NCBI GenBank assembly: GCA_964242625.1
Contig: CAXTAO010000001.1
Location: forward strand, 186,001 to 250,000
Reading direction: 5' to 3'
DNA: 64,000 nucleotides
Source: JASLDZ01 sp964242625
Lineage (GTDB): Bacteria > Pseudomonadota > Alphaproteobacteria > Caulobacterales > Caulobacteraceae
Position 1 is the stretch's first letter, and the number at the start of each line of letters is the position of its first letter. The translations under genes and the position numbers were made by a program. Positions 52,394 through 61,012 of this stretch are shown in pieces. The notes below the pieces were generated by a model. It was given only the letters and a program-made list of their open reading frames with translations. It was not told the origin of the DNA and did not search any database.

Positions 52394-53817
52394 GGGGAGG
52401 TCTCCCGCGAGGGGTCGGCCGGGCGGCCGGGGCTGAGAAGGAGCGCGCCGCCGAGCGCTCCGAGTAGGCAGGCCCCCGCGCCAACGGCGGCGGCCGTGTG
52501 GAAGGCGGCCAGGAGGGCGGGTCCGCGGTCGTGCGCAAGGACGCCGCCCAGGAGAGCCGTGGCGATCAGGCCGCCCGCGCGCGCCACCGCGCTGTTCAGC
52601 CCCGAAGCCGTGCCGGAACGGTGCGCGTCTACCGCGCCGAGGACCGCGGTGGTCAGCGGCGCGGCCGTGCAGCCCACCCCCGCGGCGATCACCACCAGCG
52701 CGGGGAGGATGCGGGTGGGATAGCGCGCGTCGGCCCCGCCCACCCGAAGCAGCAGCAGGAGACCCGCGGTCAGGAGCAGGGCGCCGGCGAGCAAGAGCGG
52801 CTTGGAGCCGATCCGCCCGGCCAGGGCGCCCGATATGGGCGAAGCGCACGCCAGGAGCGCCGGCATGGGCAGGAGCGCCAGCCCCGCTGCGACGCCGTGG
52901 AAGCCGTACTGGTGGATCAGCACGAAGGGCAGGGCGACCAGCAGTCCGCCCAAGGCGCCGTAGACCAGAAAGGTCAGGAGGTTCAGGCCGGTGAAGGCCC
53001 GCGAGGCGAACAGCGCGAGGGGAACCATGGCCCGGTCGCCGCGACGCCTCTCCACTTCCACGAAGGCGAGAAGCGCCAGCGCGCCCGCGCCCGTCACGCC
53101 CAGCGCGCCACCGGTCCAGCCGGCCGCGCCCGATCCCAGCGTCAGCCCCCAGGCGAGAAGACCCAGGCCGAGGGTCGCGAGGACGCTGCCGGGCACGTCG
53201 AACGGGCGCGCCTTGGCGCGATCGGTCTCGCCCCCGTCGCGCACGAACCGCCAGGCGAGCCCGGCGGCGGCGAGCGCCACCGGGAGGTTGATCAGGAAGA
53301 TGGAGCGCCAGCCGAAAGCGTCGGCCAGAACGCCGCCCAGCACCGGCCCGACGGCGGCGGCGGCCGCGCCCAGCGCCGACCATGCGCCGATCGCCCGGCC
53401 GCGCGCCTCGCCCTGAAACGTCGCCGCGAGCGTCGCCAGGCTGTTGGGCAGGAGGATCGCCGCGCCCACCCCCTGCGCCGCGCGCGCCGCCAGGAGCGTC
53501 GGGTAGCCGGGCGCGAGCGCGCACACGAGCGAGGCCGCGCCGAAGAGCGCCACCCCGATCAGGAGCAGCCGACCGCGTCCGTACTGGTCGCCCGCCGCCC
53601 CGCCGAGGAGGATCAGCGCGCTCAGCGGCAGGAGGTAGATGTCGACCACCCACTGCATCCCGGCCGCGCTGCGCCCCAGCGCCTGCCCGATGAAGGGAAG
53701 GGAGACGTTGACCACCGAGCCGTCCACGAACGACAGCGAGGACGCCAGCATGCAGGTGGCGAGCACCCATCCCGACCGCCGCGCCTCAGCCGGTCTCGCC
53801 TCGCCACGGGGGGTCAT
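52390..53817 (-). CDS. MFS drug exporter, DHA2/EmrB-like (14 TM)
   Basis: A 475-residue transporter with about 14 hydrophobic helices, the DHA2 layout of proton-driven drug exporters. N-terminal helix 1 reads SSLSFVDGSVVNVSLPFIG, motif A is GGAAGDQYGRGRLLLIG, helix 4 is AARAAQGVGAAILLPNSLAT and motif C is VGPVLGGVLADAFGWRSIF. The Asp in helix 1 (SFVDGSVVN) is the typical DHA2 acidic residue. Substrate unknown. Upstream partner of the pirin gene. Divergent from the M20 dipeptidase. Confidence 0.9.
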   Translation of the reverse strand: MTPRGEARPAEARRSGWVLATCMLASSLSFVDGSVVNVSLPFIGQALGRSAAGMQWVVDIYLLPLSALILLGGAAGDQYGRGRLLLIGVALFGAASLVCALAPGYPTLLAARAAQGVGAAILLPNSLATLAATFQGEARGRAIGAWSALGAAAAAVGPVLGGVLADAFGWRSIFLINLPVALAAAGLAWRFVRDGGETDRAKARPFDVPGSVLATLGLGLLAWGLTLGSGAAGWTGGALGVTGAGALALLAFVEVERRRGDRAMVPLALFASRAFTGLNLLTFLVYGALGGLLVALPFVLIHQYGFHGVAAGLALLPMPALLACASPISGALAGRIGSKPLLLAGALLLTAGLLLLLRVGGADARYPTRILPALVVIAAGVGCTAAPLTTAVLGAVDAHRSGTASGLNSAVARAGGLIATALLGGVLAHDRGPALLAAFHTAAAVGAGACLLGALGGALLLSPGRPADPSRETSP

Positions 53818-53901
53818 GGGCGAGCCGTCCCACGTCGCGACGGCGGGCTCAAGGGCGCCCGCGGGTGGCGCCCTCGCGTGCTTGGGAGTAGTGCGGCCCG
53901 C

Positions 53902-55353
53902 ATGAACGCCACCTCCCTCAACAGCTTCGTCGGCCGGCTGTGGGACGACGACGTCCTTCCCGCCATCTCCGACTACATCCGGCTTCCGGCCAAGTCGCCG
54001 GCGTTCGATCCGCAGTGGCGCGCTCACGGCCATCTCGACGCGGCTATCGAGCTCTACGCCGGATGGGCGCGCGCCCATCTGGGCGAGGTCGCTGGAGCGA
54101 CGGTGGAGGTCGTGCGGCTGGGCGAGCGGACGCCGGTGATCCTGATCGACGTTCCGGCCTCGGGCGGGGCTTCGTCGGACGACCCGATCCTGTTCTACGG
54201 CCATGTCGACAAGCAGCCCGAGGCTTCGGGCTGGTCGGAGGGCAAGGGGCCGTGGACCCCGGTGGTCGAGAACGGCCGTCTCTACGGGCGCGGCTCGGCC
54301 GACGACGGCTACGCCATGTTCGGCGCCCTGGGGGCGCTCCTGGCCGTGCGTGCGCAGGGGCTCCCGCACGCGCGTGGCCTCGTGCTGATCGAGGCGTGCG
54401 AGGAGAGCGGCTCCTACGATCTGCCGGCCTACATCGAGCACCTCAAAGACCGGATCGGCCAGCCGTCGCTCGTCGTGTGCCTCGACTCGGGCTGCGGCAA
54501 TTACGAGCAGCTGTGGCTCACCACCTCCCTGCGGGGCATGACCGCGGGCGAACTCACGGTGGAGGTGCTCCGCGAGGGCGTGCACTCGGGCGACGCCTCC
54601 GGGATCGTCCCGTCGTCGTTCCGCATCCTGCGCCAGCTCCTGTCGCGGCTGGAGGACGAAGACACGGGCGCGATCCTGCCGCTCGAGTTCCATGTCGACA
54701 TCCCCGACGAGCGGATGGCGCAGGCACGCACCGCCGCCGCGGCGCTGGGCGACAGCGTGTGGGACCGCTTCCCCTGGGCCGACGGCGTGCGTCCCATGGG
54801 GGCCGACAACGTGGAGCGCCTCCTCAACCGGACCTGGCGACCGACGCTCTCGATCATCGGACTGGACGGCGCCCCCAGGCCTGACGCCGCGGGCAACGTG
54901 CTGCGGACGCACACGACCGCCAAGCTCTCCGTGCGGCTGCCGCCCACCGCCGACGCTCAGGGCGCCGGTCGCGCGCTGAAGCGGCTTCTCGAGGCGGATC
55001 CGCCCTACGGCGCGCGCGTCACCTTCTCGACGGACAAGGCGGGCGCAGGCTGGAACGCGCCGGCGCTCGCCCCCTGGCTCGCCCAGTCGATCGAGCGCGC
55101 GTCGCAGGCGGCGTTCGGGCGCGGCGCGGCGCTCGTGGGGGAGGGTGGTTCCATCCCGCTGATGGGCATGCTGGCGGCCATGTTCCCCGCCGCGCAGTTC
55201 GTCATCACGGGCGTCCTGGGCCCGCATTCGAACGCCCATGGGCCGGATGAATTCCTGCACCTGGGCATGGTGAAGGGCGTGACCGCCGCCGTCGCGCAGA
55301 TCGTGGCCGACCACGCCGAGGCGCACACGCGCGCGGTGGCGCAGGCGGCCTAG
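53902..55353 (+). CDS. M20 family dipeptidase (carnosinase/CNDP-like)
   Basis: A 483-residue zinc dipeptidase of M20. Metal-ligand motifs follow the CNDP-type order: ILFYGHVDKQPEASGW, YGRGSADDGYAMFGAL, LIEACEESGSYDLP, VVCLDSGCGNYEQLW and the C-terminal GPHSNAHGPDEFLHLGM. The lid domain has LREGVHSGDASGIVPSSFRI with the His needed in trans. No signal peptide, so it is cytoplasmic. Specificity for dipeptides or other small amides cannot be read from the sequence. Confidence 0.92.
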   Translation: MNATSLNSFVGRLWDDDVLPAISDYIRLPAKSPAFDPQWRAHGHLDAAIELYAGWARAHLGEVAGATVEVVRLGERTPVILIDVPASGGASSDDPILFYGHVDKQPEASGWSEGKGPWTPVVENGRLYGRGSADDGYAMFGALGALLAVRAQGLPHARGLVLIEACEESGSYDLPAYIEHLKDRIGQPSLVVCLDSGCGNYEQLWLTTSLRGMTAGELTVEVLREGVHSGDASGIVPSSFRILRQLLSRLEDEDTGAILPLEFHVDIPDERMAQARTAAAALGDSVWDRFPWADGVRPMGADNVERLLNRTWRPTLSIIGLDGAPRPDAAGNVLRTHTTAKLSVRLPPTADAQGAGRALKRLLEADPPYGARVTFSTDKAGAGWNAPALAPWLAQSIERASQAAFGRGAALVGEGGSIPLMGMLAAMFPAAQFVITGVLGPHSNAHGPDEFLHLGMVKGVTAAVAQIVADHAEAHTRAVAQAA

Positions 55354-55440
55354 TCGGTGCGTCGCCCGCCAAGGTCTCGACGCCGGGCAAGCGCTCCTTA
55401 ACGAAAGAGGTCTAGGCAGCGCTCACGTAGCGAGCGTTGC

Positions 55441-55791
55441 ATGCGACAGCTGATCCGCTTCCTCCAGGGCGAGCGACGACGCGATGGGCGGGAGCCCGCG
55501 CGTCGCATGGTCCAGGTGTTCGCCGCCGGGTCGAACCTGGGCGTGGCCCGACTGTTCGATGAAGGCGATGGCGGCGCCCGGATCTCGCTCGTGGAGGGGC
55601 GACAGCCGCCCTCGCGGCTCATGCTGGTCGAGATCGAGACCGCCACCGCCCACGTGGCCGAGGTTCGCTGGCGCAGCGAGGATCAGGTGGGGGTGCGCTT
55701 CATGCGCTCTCAACGGCTGCGGGGCTTCGTCGAGCCCGAGTTCGCCGACGCCAAGGCGTTCTGGGAGGACGCCGCCGTCGTCACCGAGTGA
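55441..55791 (+). CDS. PilZ-like domain protein (tentative)
   Basis: A 116-residue single-domain protein. It starts with Arg-rich sequence (GERRRDGREPARRMV), as PilZ c-di-GMP receptors do (RxxxR), continues with short beta strands, and ends its barrel with TAHVAEVRWRSEDQVGVRF, a common PilZ C-terminal strand pattern. The second c-di-GMP motif (D/NxSxxG) is not evident (GSNLGVARLF stands there), so binding is uncertain. Its last 11 bases overlap the convergent protease gene. The weak ribosome site leaves the start less certain. Confidence 0.6.
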   Translation: MRQLIRFLQGERRRDGREPARRMVQVFAAGSNLGVARLFDEGDGGARISLVEGRQPPSRLMLVEIETATAHVAEVRWRSEDQVGVRFMRSQRLRGFVEPEFADAKAFWEDAAVVTE

Positions 55792-56740
55792 GGCCGAGCC
55801 CTACCGCCCGCCCTTCCGCCAGCGCGAGTTCGCCCCGGCCGAGGTCGAGGACGATGCGGCGGCCCTCGAACGCCGCCAAGCCGATGAGCGCCGCAGGCGC
55901 GGGTGCGGAGGCGTTGCGGAACACCTGCACCGCCAGCTCTCGGCCCACGGGGACGCCGGCGAGGCTCTCCACCCGGGCGCGAACCACGGCGTTGCGGGTC
56001 GCGCCGCCGAAGGTGACCCCCGCCTGAGCGGCCAGCGCCCGTTCGGACGCCAGAAGCCCGGTGGTCCGCGCGGTCGGCTCGGACATCGAGAGCGCGGCGG
56101 AGGAGCCCGTGTCGACCACCGCCTCGATCGCGCGCCCCTCCACGATGGCGTCGGCCGCGAGCTCGCGGCCGCGCAGCCGCACCGGCAAGGGCCGCAGCAG
56201 CACGCCGGGCGGTCGCGTTTCGGGCGGCCGCAGGGCGAGGCGGCGACGGTCGAGGTCGATGTCGGCGGACACGCGGCGCAGCAGGTCCTGGCCGATCACC
56301 AGCTCGACGCGCCCGCCCGTCGCCTCGACGATGGGACCGAGGTCCAGGATCGCGAGCCGCAGTTGCGGCACGTCGAGCGCGCCGAGCGCGACATCGGCCG
56401 CAGCCGCCCGGCCGAACTGGGGCGCCCCTGAAACGCCATAGGCGAGGAGCGGCAGCGTCGCGCCCGGACGCACGCCCAGGCGCTCGGCGGCGGCGCGGTC
56501 GAGCACCGAGGTCTGCGCCCCGCTGTCGATCAAGGCGCCCGTGGGGCGGCCGTCGACCCGCGCGGACACGGCCAGGAGGCCCGTGTCGTGCGGGAGGTTC
56601 AGCCAGCCGCTTCCATCGCCGCCGACCGGGAAGCGCGGCTGCGGCGTGGGGAAGAGTACGCGCTCGCGCACCCACCATACGCCCGCCGCCCCGCCCGCGA
56701 GCGCGCCCAGCCGCAGCAGGGCCCCGCGCCGCGTCACCAT
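55781..56740 (-). CDS. Two-domain retropepsin-like aspartic protease with twin-arginine leader
   Basis: A 319-residue protein with two clan AA (retropepsin-like) domains in one chain: ALIDSGAQTSVLDRAAAERLG (about 60-80) and AVVDTGSSAALSMSEPTARTTG (about 205-225) each supply an Asp-Ser/Thr-Gly active-site triad and a following hydrophobic strand. Together they could form one intramolecular active site, whereas viral retropepsins are homodimers. The N-terminus MVTRRGALLRLGALAGGAAG resembles a Tat signal or signal anchor. Target proteins are unknown. It ends convergent with the PilZ-like gene. Confidence 0.82.
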   Translation of the reverse strand: MVTRRGALLRLGALAGGAAGVWWVRERVLFPTPQPRFPVGGDGSGWLNLPHDTGLLAVSARVDGRPTGALIDSGAQTSVLDRAAAERLGVRPGATLPLLAYGVSGAPQFGRAAAADVALGALDVPQLRLAILDLGPIVEATGGRVELVIGQDLLRRVSADIDLDRRRLALRPPETRPPGVLLRPLPVRLRGRELAADAIVEGRAIEAVVDTGSSAALSMSEPTARTTGLLASERALAAQAGVTFGGATRNAVVRARVESLAGVPVGRELAVQVFRNASAPAPAALIGLAAFEGRRIVLDLGRGELALAEGRAVGLGLTR

Positions 56741-56771
56741 GGGCGCGGGCGCGCCGGTCCCGCCGCGGCCG

Positions 56772-58532
56772 TCATTCCTCCTCGTCGGGGTAGGGGCCTC
56801 GGCCGCCCTCGGCGATGAAGCGGTCGATCCGCGCGGCCAGCACGTCCAGCGGGACGGAGCCGAGCTGCAGCACGGCGTCGTGGAAGGCGCGGATGTTGAA
56901 CTTCGGGCCCAGCGCCGCCTCCGCTCGCCGCCGCGCCCGCCAGATCGCGTCCTCGCCCAGGTAGTAGGAGAGCGCCTGCGCCGGCCAGGAGATGTAGCGG
57001 TCAACCTCCGTGTCGATCTCGTGCTCCGAAAGCGCGGTGTTGTCGCGCAGGTACTGTCGCGCCTTCTCGCGCGACCAGCCGAGGTGGTGCACGCCCGTGT
57101 CGACCACGAGCCGCGACGCGCGCCACGCCTGATAGCTGAGCATGCCGAAGGTCTCGTACGGCGTGGCGTACATGCCCATCTCGGCCCCTAGACGCTCGCA
57201 GTAGAGCGCCCAGCCCTCGCCGTAGGCCGAGATGTAGCCGCGGCGCCGGAACTCCGGCAGGTCGTGGCGCTCCTCCGCCAGGGGGATCTGGAAGGCGTGC
57301 CCGGGCGCCGCCTCGTGCAGCGTCAGCGCCGGCAGGCTGTAGAGCGGGCGTGACGGCAGGTCGTAGGTGTTGACGAGGTACACGCCCGGCCCGCCCCGGC
57401 CGGAGGTGTAGAAGGGCGCCTGGTCGGCCGGAACGGGGCGGATGGCGAAGCGCTTGCGCGGCGGGTGGCCGAAGTAGAGGCCGCTCTTGCCGTCGAAGGT
57501 CTTGGCGATCCAGGCCGCGTCTTTCAGGAGCTCGTCGGACGTTTCGGCGTAGAATCGCGGGTCGGTGCGCAGCATGCGCAGGAACGCCGGCAGGTCGCCC
57601 TTGAACCCCGTCTGGCGCATGGCGGCGACCATCTCGCCGCGGATCTTCGCCATCTCCGCCAGACCGAAGGTGTGGATCTGGTCGGGGGTGAGCCGGGTGG
57701 TCGTGGAGGCGTAGATCTGCGCCTGGTACCAGGCGCGTCCGTCGGGCAGGACCTCCGCCGCGAGCGTCGGACGCGCGCCGGGCAGGTATTCGGCGCGCCA
57801 GAACCTCGAGAGGTCCTTGAAGGGCGGGATCACCGCCTCGCGGATGGCGGCCGCTCCCTCCCGCTGCAGCTCCGCCCGGGTGGCGGGGGCGAGGCCGGAG
57901 GGCAGGGCGGCGAAGGGCGCGTAGAACGGCGTATCCTCCGGCCGGGCGGCGTCGGCGGTGGCGGCGATAGAGACGTCGCGGCCGTCCAGCGTGGCGCGGG
58001 GCGGAGTGAAGCCGCGCTTGAGCCCGGCGCGCATGTCGGCGATCTCGTCGCGCATGAGGCGTGGCGTCTCGCGCAGGCGCTGGAGGTATCGGCGCACCTC
58101 CGTCTCCGAGCGGAACGGCTCGCGCGCGACCTCGGCCATGTCGGTCCAGAAGGCGCTGTCGGAGGTGACCGGCGCCTCCCAGTCGCGGAAGCGCTCCCCA
58201 TCGATCAGCGCCTCGAGCTGGTAACGGTAGACGGCGGCGTCCGTGCGCGCTTCGGGAGAGAGCGCCGCCTCGGGAATGGCGTCGAGCGCGCGTCGCGTTT
58301 CGGTCCACACACGCAGGCGCTCGGCGTGGGCGGCCGGGCTCACATCGGGCAGATGGGCGGAGGGCCCGTGGTCGACATCCTCGTCGAAGCCGGACGGGTG
58401 CGCCTGCCGCCAGGCCCACTCGCCCTTGTACAGCGCACGCAGCCGCGCGTCGGCGGCTCCGGGCGCCTCCGAGGCCGGCGCCGGCCCGGCGAGGCCGAGC
58501 ACGAGGGCTGAGACGAGCATGGCGCAGCGCAT
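56772..58532 (-). CDS. DUF885 family metallopeptidase-like exported protein
   Basis: A 586-residue DUF885 protein with a Sec signal peptide (MRCAMLVSALVLGLAGPAPA). The gluzincin zinc motif HEAAPGHAFQ is near residue 406; the third ligand is probably the Glu in YGEGWALYCERLG about 35 residues later. Other family features: WYQAQIYASTTTRLTPDQIH, PPRKRFAIRPVP and WPAQALSYYLGEDAIW. Probably a periplasmic peptidase; substrate unknown. It is 31 bases upstream of, and co-directional with, the aspartic protease gene. Start ATG58532. Confidence 0.88.
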   Translation of the reverse strand: MRCAMLVSALVLGLAGPAPASEAPGAADARLRALYKGEWAWRQAHPSGFDEDVDHGPSAHLPDVSPAAHAERLRVWTETRRALDAIPEAALSPEARTDAAVYRYQLEALIDGERFRDWEAPVTSDSAFWTDMAEVAREPFRSETEVRRYLQRLRETPRLMRDEIADMRAGLKRGFTPPRATLDGRDVSIAATADAARPEDTPFYAPFAALPSGLAPATRAELQREGAAAIREAVIPPFKDLSRFWRAEYLPGARPTLAAEVLPDGRAWYQAQIYASTTTRLTPDQIHTFGLAEMAKIRGEMVAAMRQTGFKGDLPAFLRMLRTDPRFYAETSDELLKDAAWIAKTFDGKSGLYFGHPPRKRFAIRPVPADQAPFYTSGRGGPGVYLVNTYDLPSRPLYSLPALTLHEAAPGHAFQIPLAEERHDLPEFRRRGYISAYGEGWALYCERLGAEMGMYATPYETFGMLSYQAWRASRLVVDTGVHHLGWSREKARQYLRDNTALSEHEIDTEVDRYISWPAQALSYYLGEDAIWRARRRAEAALGPKFNIRAFHDAVLQLGSVPLDVLAARIDRFIAEGGRGPYPDEEE

Positions 58533-58697
58533 CGACGGCTCCGGGTACGGCGCCGGGTCGCCGCCCCGACGTCTTAGACCGGCGCCGCGCCGAGCGTCAG
58601 CCCAGCCCGGGAACGAGGCGCCTTGATGGTCAATTCGCGTAGGGATCGTTCATCCCGGTGGCGCATTATCGCACCGCAACATACATTAGAGGTGATG

Positions 58698-60986
58698 ATG
58701 AGCACCCCCAACCTCCGACTGATCTCCACCGTCCTGGGCGATCGCGGCGTGGGTTCGGTGGTGTTGGTCGGCGATTATCCACCCCGGCGCTGTGGGATCG
58801 CCACGTTCACCGCCGACGTGCGCTCCGCCCTGATCGAAGCGCGGCCCGACGTGCGGTGCACGATCGCGGCGCTCGACGAGCCAGGTTACGAGCACGCCTA
58901 CTCGGGGGAGGTCGCTTACCGCATCGCGCAGGACGATCCCGCCGCCTATCGGGTTGCGGCGTCCGCCATCAACGCGGACGCGCCGGATGTCGTGTGTGTG
59001 CAGCACGAGTTCGGCATCTTCGGCGGCCCCGCGGGGGAGCACCTGATGCTGCTCCTCGATGCGCTCGACGCTCCGGTGGTCTCCACCCTGCACACGGTGC
59101 TCGAGGAACCCGATCCGGACCAGCGCCGCGTGTTCGAGCGATTGATCGCGCGTTCCGCGCGGCTGATCGTCATGGCCGAGCGCGGGCGCGAGATGCTGTT
59201 GCGCGTTTGGGGCGTGCCGGACGAGAAGATCGTGCTCGTGCCGCATGGCGCGCCTGATCGCGCGCTGGTCGCCACCGACGACGCCAAGGCCCGTCTCGCG
59301 CTGGACGGCCACGACGTGCTGTTCACGTTCGGGCTCCTGTCGCCGAACAAGGGCATCGAGACCGCGATCCGCGCGCTGCCCGCGATCGTCCGCGCGCGGC
59401 CCCACGCGCTTTACTTGGTTCTAGGCGCCACCCATCCGCACCTGGTGGCGCGCGAGGGGGAGCGATACCGCGAGTCCCTGATCGCCCTCGCCGACGAACT
59501 CGGCGTCGGCGAGCACGTACGCTTCGTCGACAGCTACACCGACACGCCCAAGCTCCTCGAATATCTCGAGGCGGCGGATGTTTACCTGACCCCTTACCTG
59601 AACCGTCAGCAGATCACCTCGGGAACGCTGTCCTACGCCGCCGCGCTGGGCAAGCCGATCGTTTCCACCCCTTACTGGCACGCGGAGGAGCTCCTGGCCG
59701 ACGGGCGCGGCGTCCTGACGCCGTTCGGCGATCCGGGGGCGATCGCCAAGGCGGTGACTAGGCTGCTGTGCGATCCGCAAGCGCGTCAGGCGCTGCGCCA
59801 GCGTATTTACGACGCGACGCGCACGACGGTGTGGGGCGCCTTCGGTCAACGCTATCTAGAGGCGTTCGCCGCTGCGCGCCGCTTGAGCGCCGACGCCGCG
59901 CCAGCCACCAAGCGCCCCGCGCGTCTGCAGCCTTCGCTGGCCGGCGTGCGCCGGCTGACCGACAGCTGCGGCATGCTGCAGCACAGCGTCTTCAGCCTGC
60001 CCGACCGCCGCCACGGCTATTGCGTGGACGACAACGCCCGCGCGCTGATCCTCATGCATCGCTGGCCGGGCGGGCAGGATGCGGAGCGCCGGGCCTTGAC
60101 GGGGGTGTACGCGTCCTTCGTCCAGTACGCCTGGAACGACGACGCCGGCGCGTTCCGCAACTTCATGAACTATGAGCGTCAGTGGCTCGAGGCGGCGGGT
60201 TCGGAAGATTCCGTCGGGCGCGCCTTCTGGTCGGTGGCGGTCACGGCCGCCGAGGCGCCGCACCTTGAGCACCGCCGATGGGCGCGCCATCTCCTGGGCC
60301 GGGTGCTGCCGACCATGGGGCGGATGCAATCGCCTCGCACGGCGGCCTTCCTGATCCTCGGGCTCGCCGCTCTGGCGGACGCCGGGCTGGCCACCGCGGC
60401 ACAGAAGGAGCTGATGCGCGAGAAGGCGCAGGCCCTAATGGCGCTCTACGCGCACCACCAGGCGAACGGCCACGGCTGGTTCGAGCAGTACCTCTCCTAC
60501 GACAATGCGCGCCTGCCCGAGGCCTTGCTGCGCGCCGGCCGCTCGCTCGAGGATGCGGAGCTGACCGCGACCGGGCTCGCGTCGCTGGAGCAGTTGTGCG
60601 TGTGGCAGACCTCGCCCTCGGGGCTGTTCCGCCCGGTGCCGACGTGCGCCTTCGGAGAGCCCGCGGGCTCTCCGGGCCGCTTCGACCAGCAGCCGCTTGA
60701 GGCCTCCGCCACCATCGACGCCTGCGCCGCCGCGATCGCGGCGGGGGGTTCGCGGACCGAGTGGCTGGCCGAAGCGGAACGCGCCCTCGACTGGTACTAC
60801 GGCGCCAACGACCTCGGCGCGTCGCTGGCGGAGGCGGGCGAGGGCGAGTGCTTCGACGGCCTGACCTGGACGGGCCCCAACCTGAACCAGGGCGCCGAGT
60901 CCGTGCTCGCGCTGCAGCTCGCCATATGCACCTGGCGGGGTTTGACGACCTCCAGCTCCCGGCTAAAGAGCGCGCTCGACGCCTAG
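58698..60986 (+). CDS. GT4-type glycosyltransferase fused to a C-terminal alpha/alpha-toroid-like domain
   Basis: 762 residues in two parts. Residues about 15-400 are a GT-B glycosyltransferase: GDYPPRRCGIATFTADVRSA, VCVQHEFGIFGGPAGEHL, FGLLSPNKGIETAIRALP and a donor-site segment QQITSGTLSYAAALGKPIVS. Residues about 420-760 are helical with aromatic clusters resembling glycoside-hydrolase toroids (RRHGYCVDDNARALILMHRW, NGHGWFEQYLSYDNARLPEA, LTWTGPNLNQGAESVLALQL). The second activity is unknown. ATG58698 has AGAGGTG five bases upstream; the frame extends earlier. GH130 starts 26 bases after it and manC follows, making a mannoside role likely. Confidence 0.82.
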   Translation: MSTPNLRLISTVLGDRGVGSVVLVGDYPPRRCGIATFTADVRSALIEARPDVRCTIAALDEPGYEHAYSGEVAYRIAQDDPAAYRVAASAINADAPDVVCVQHEFGIFGGPAGEHLMLLLDALDAPVVSTLHTVLEEPDPDQRRVFERLIARSARLIVMAERGREMLLRVWGVPDEKIVLVPHGAPDRALVATDDAKARLALDGHDVLFTFGLLSPNKGIETAIRALPAIVRARPHALYLVLGATHPHLVAREGERYRESLIALADELGVGEHVRFVDSYTDTPKLLEYLEAADVYLTPYLNRQQITSGTLSYAAALGKPIVSTPYWHAEELLADGRGVLTPFGDPGAIAKAVTRLLCDPQARQALRQRIYDATRTTVWGAFGQRYLEAFAAARRLSADAAPATKRPARLQPSLAGVRRLTDSCGMLQHSVFSLPDRRHGYCVDDNARALILMHRWPGGQDAERRALTGVYASFVQYAWNDDAGAFRNFMNYERQWLEAAGSEDSVGRAFWSVAVTAAEAPHLEHRRWARHLLGRVLPTMGRMQSPRTAAFLILGLAALADAGLATAAQKELMREKAQALMALYAHHQANGHGWFEQYLSYDNARLPEALLRAGRSLEDAELTATGLASLEQLCVWQTSPSGLFRPVPTCAFGEPAGSPGRFDQQPLEASATIDACAAAIAAGGSRTEWLAEAERALDWYYGANDLGASLAEAGEGECFDGLTWTGPNLNQGAESVLALQLAICTWRGLTTSSSRLKSALDA

Positions 60987-61012
60987 AGTCCGCCCCCGCC
61001 GGAGCTTAGAGT

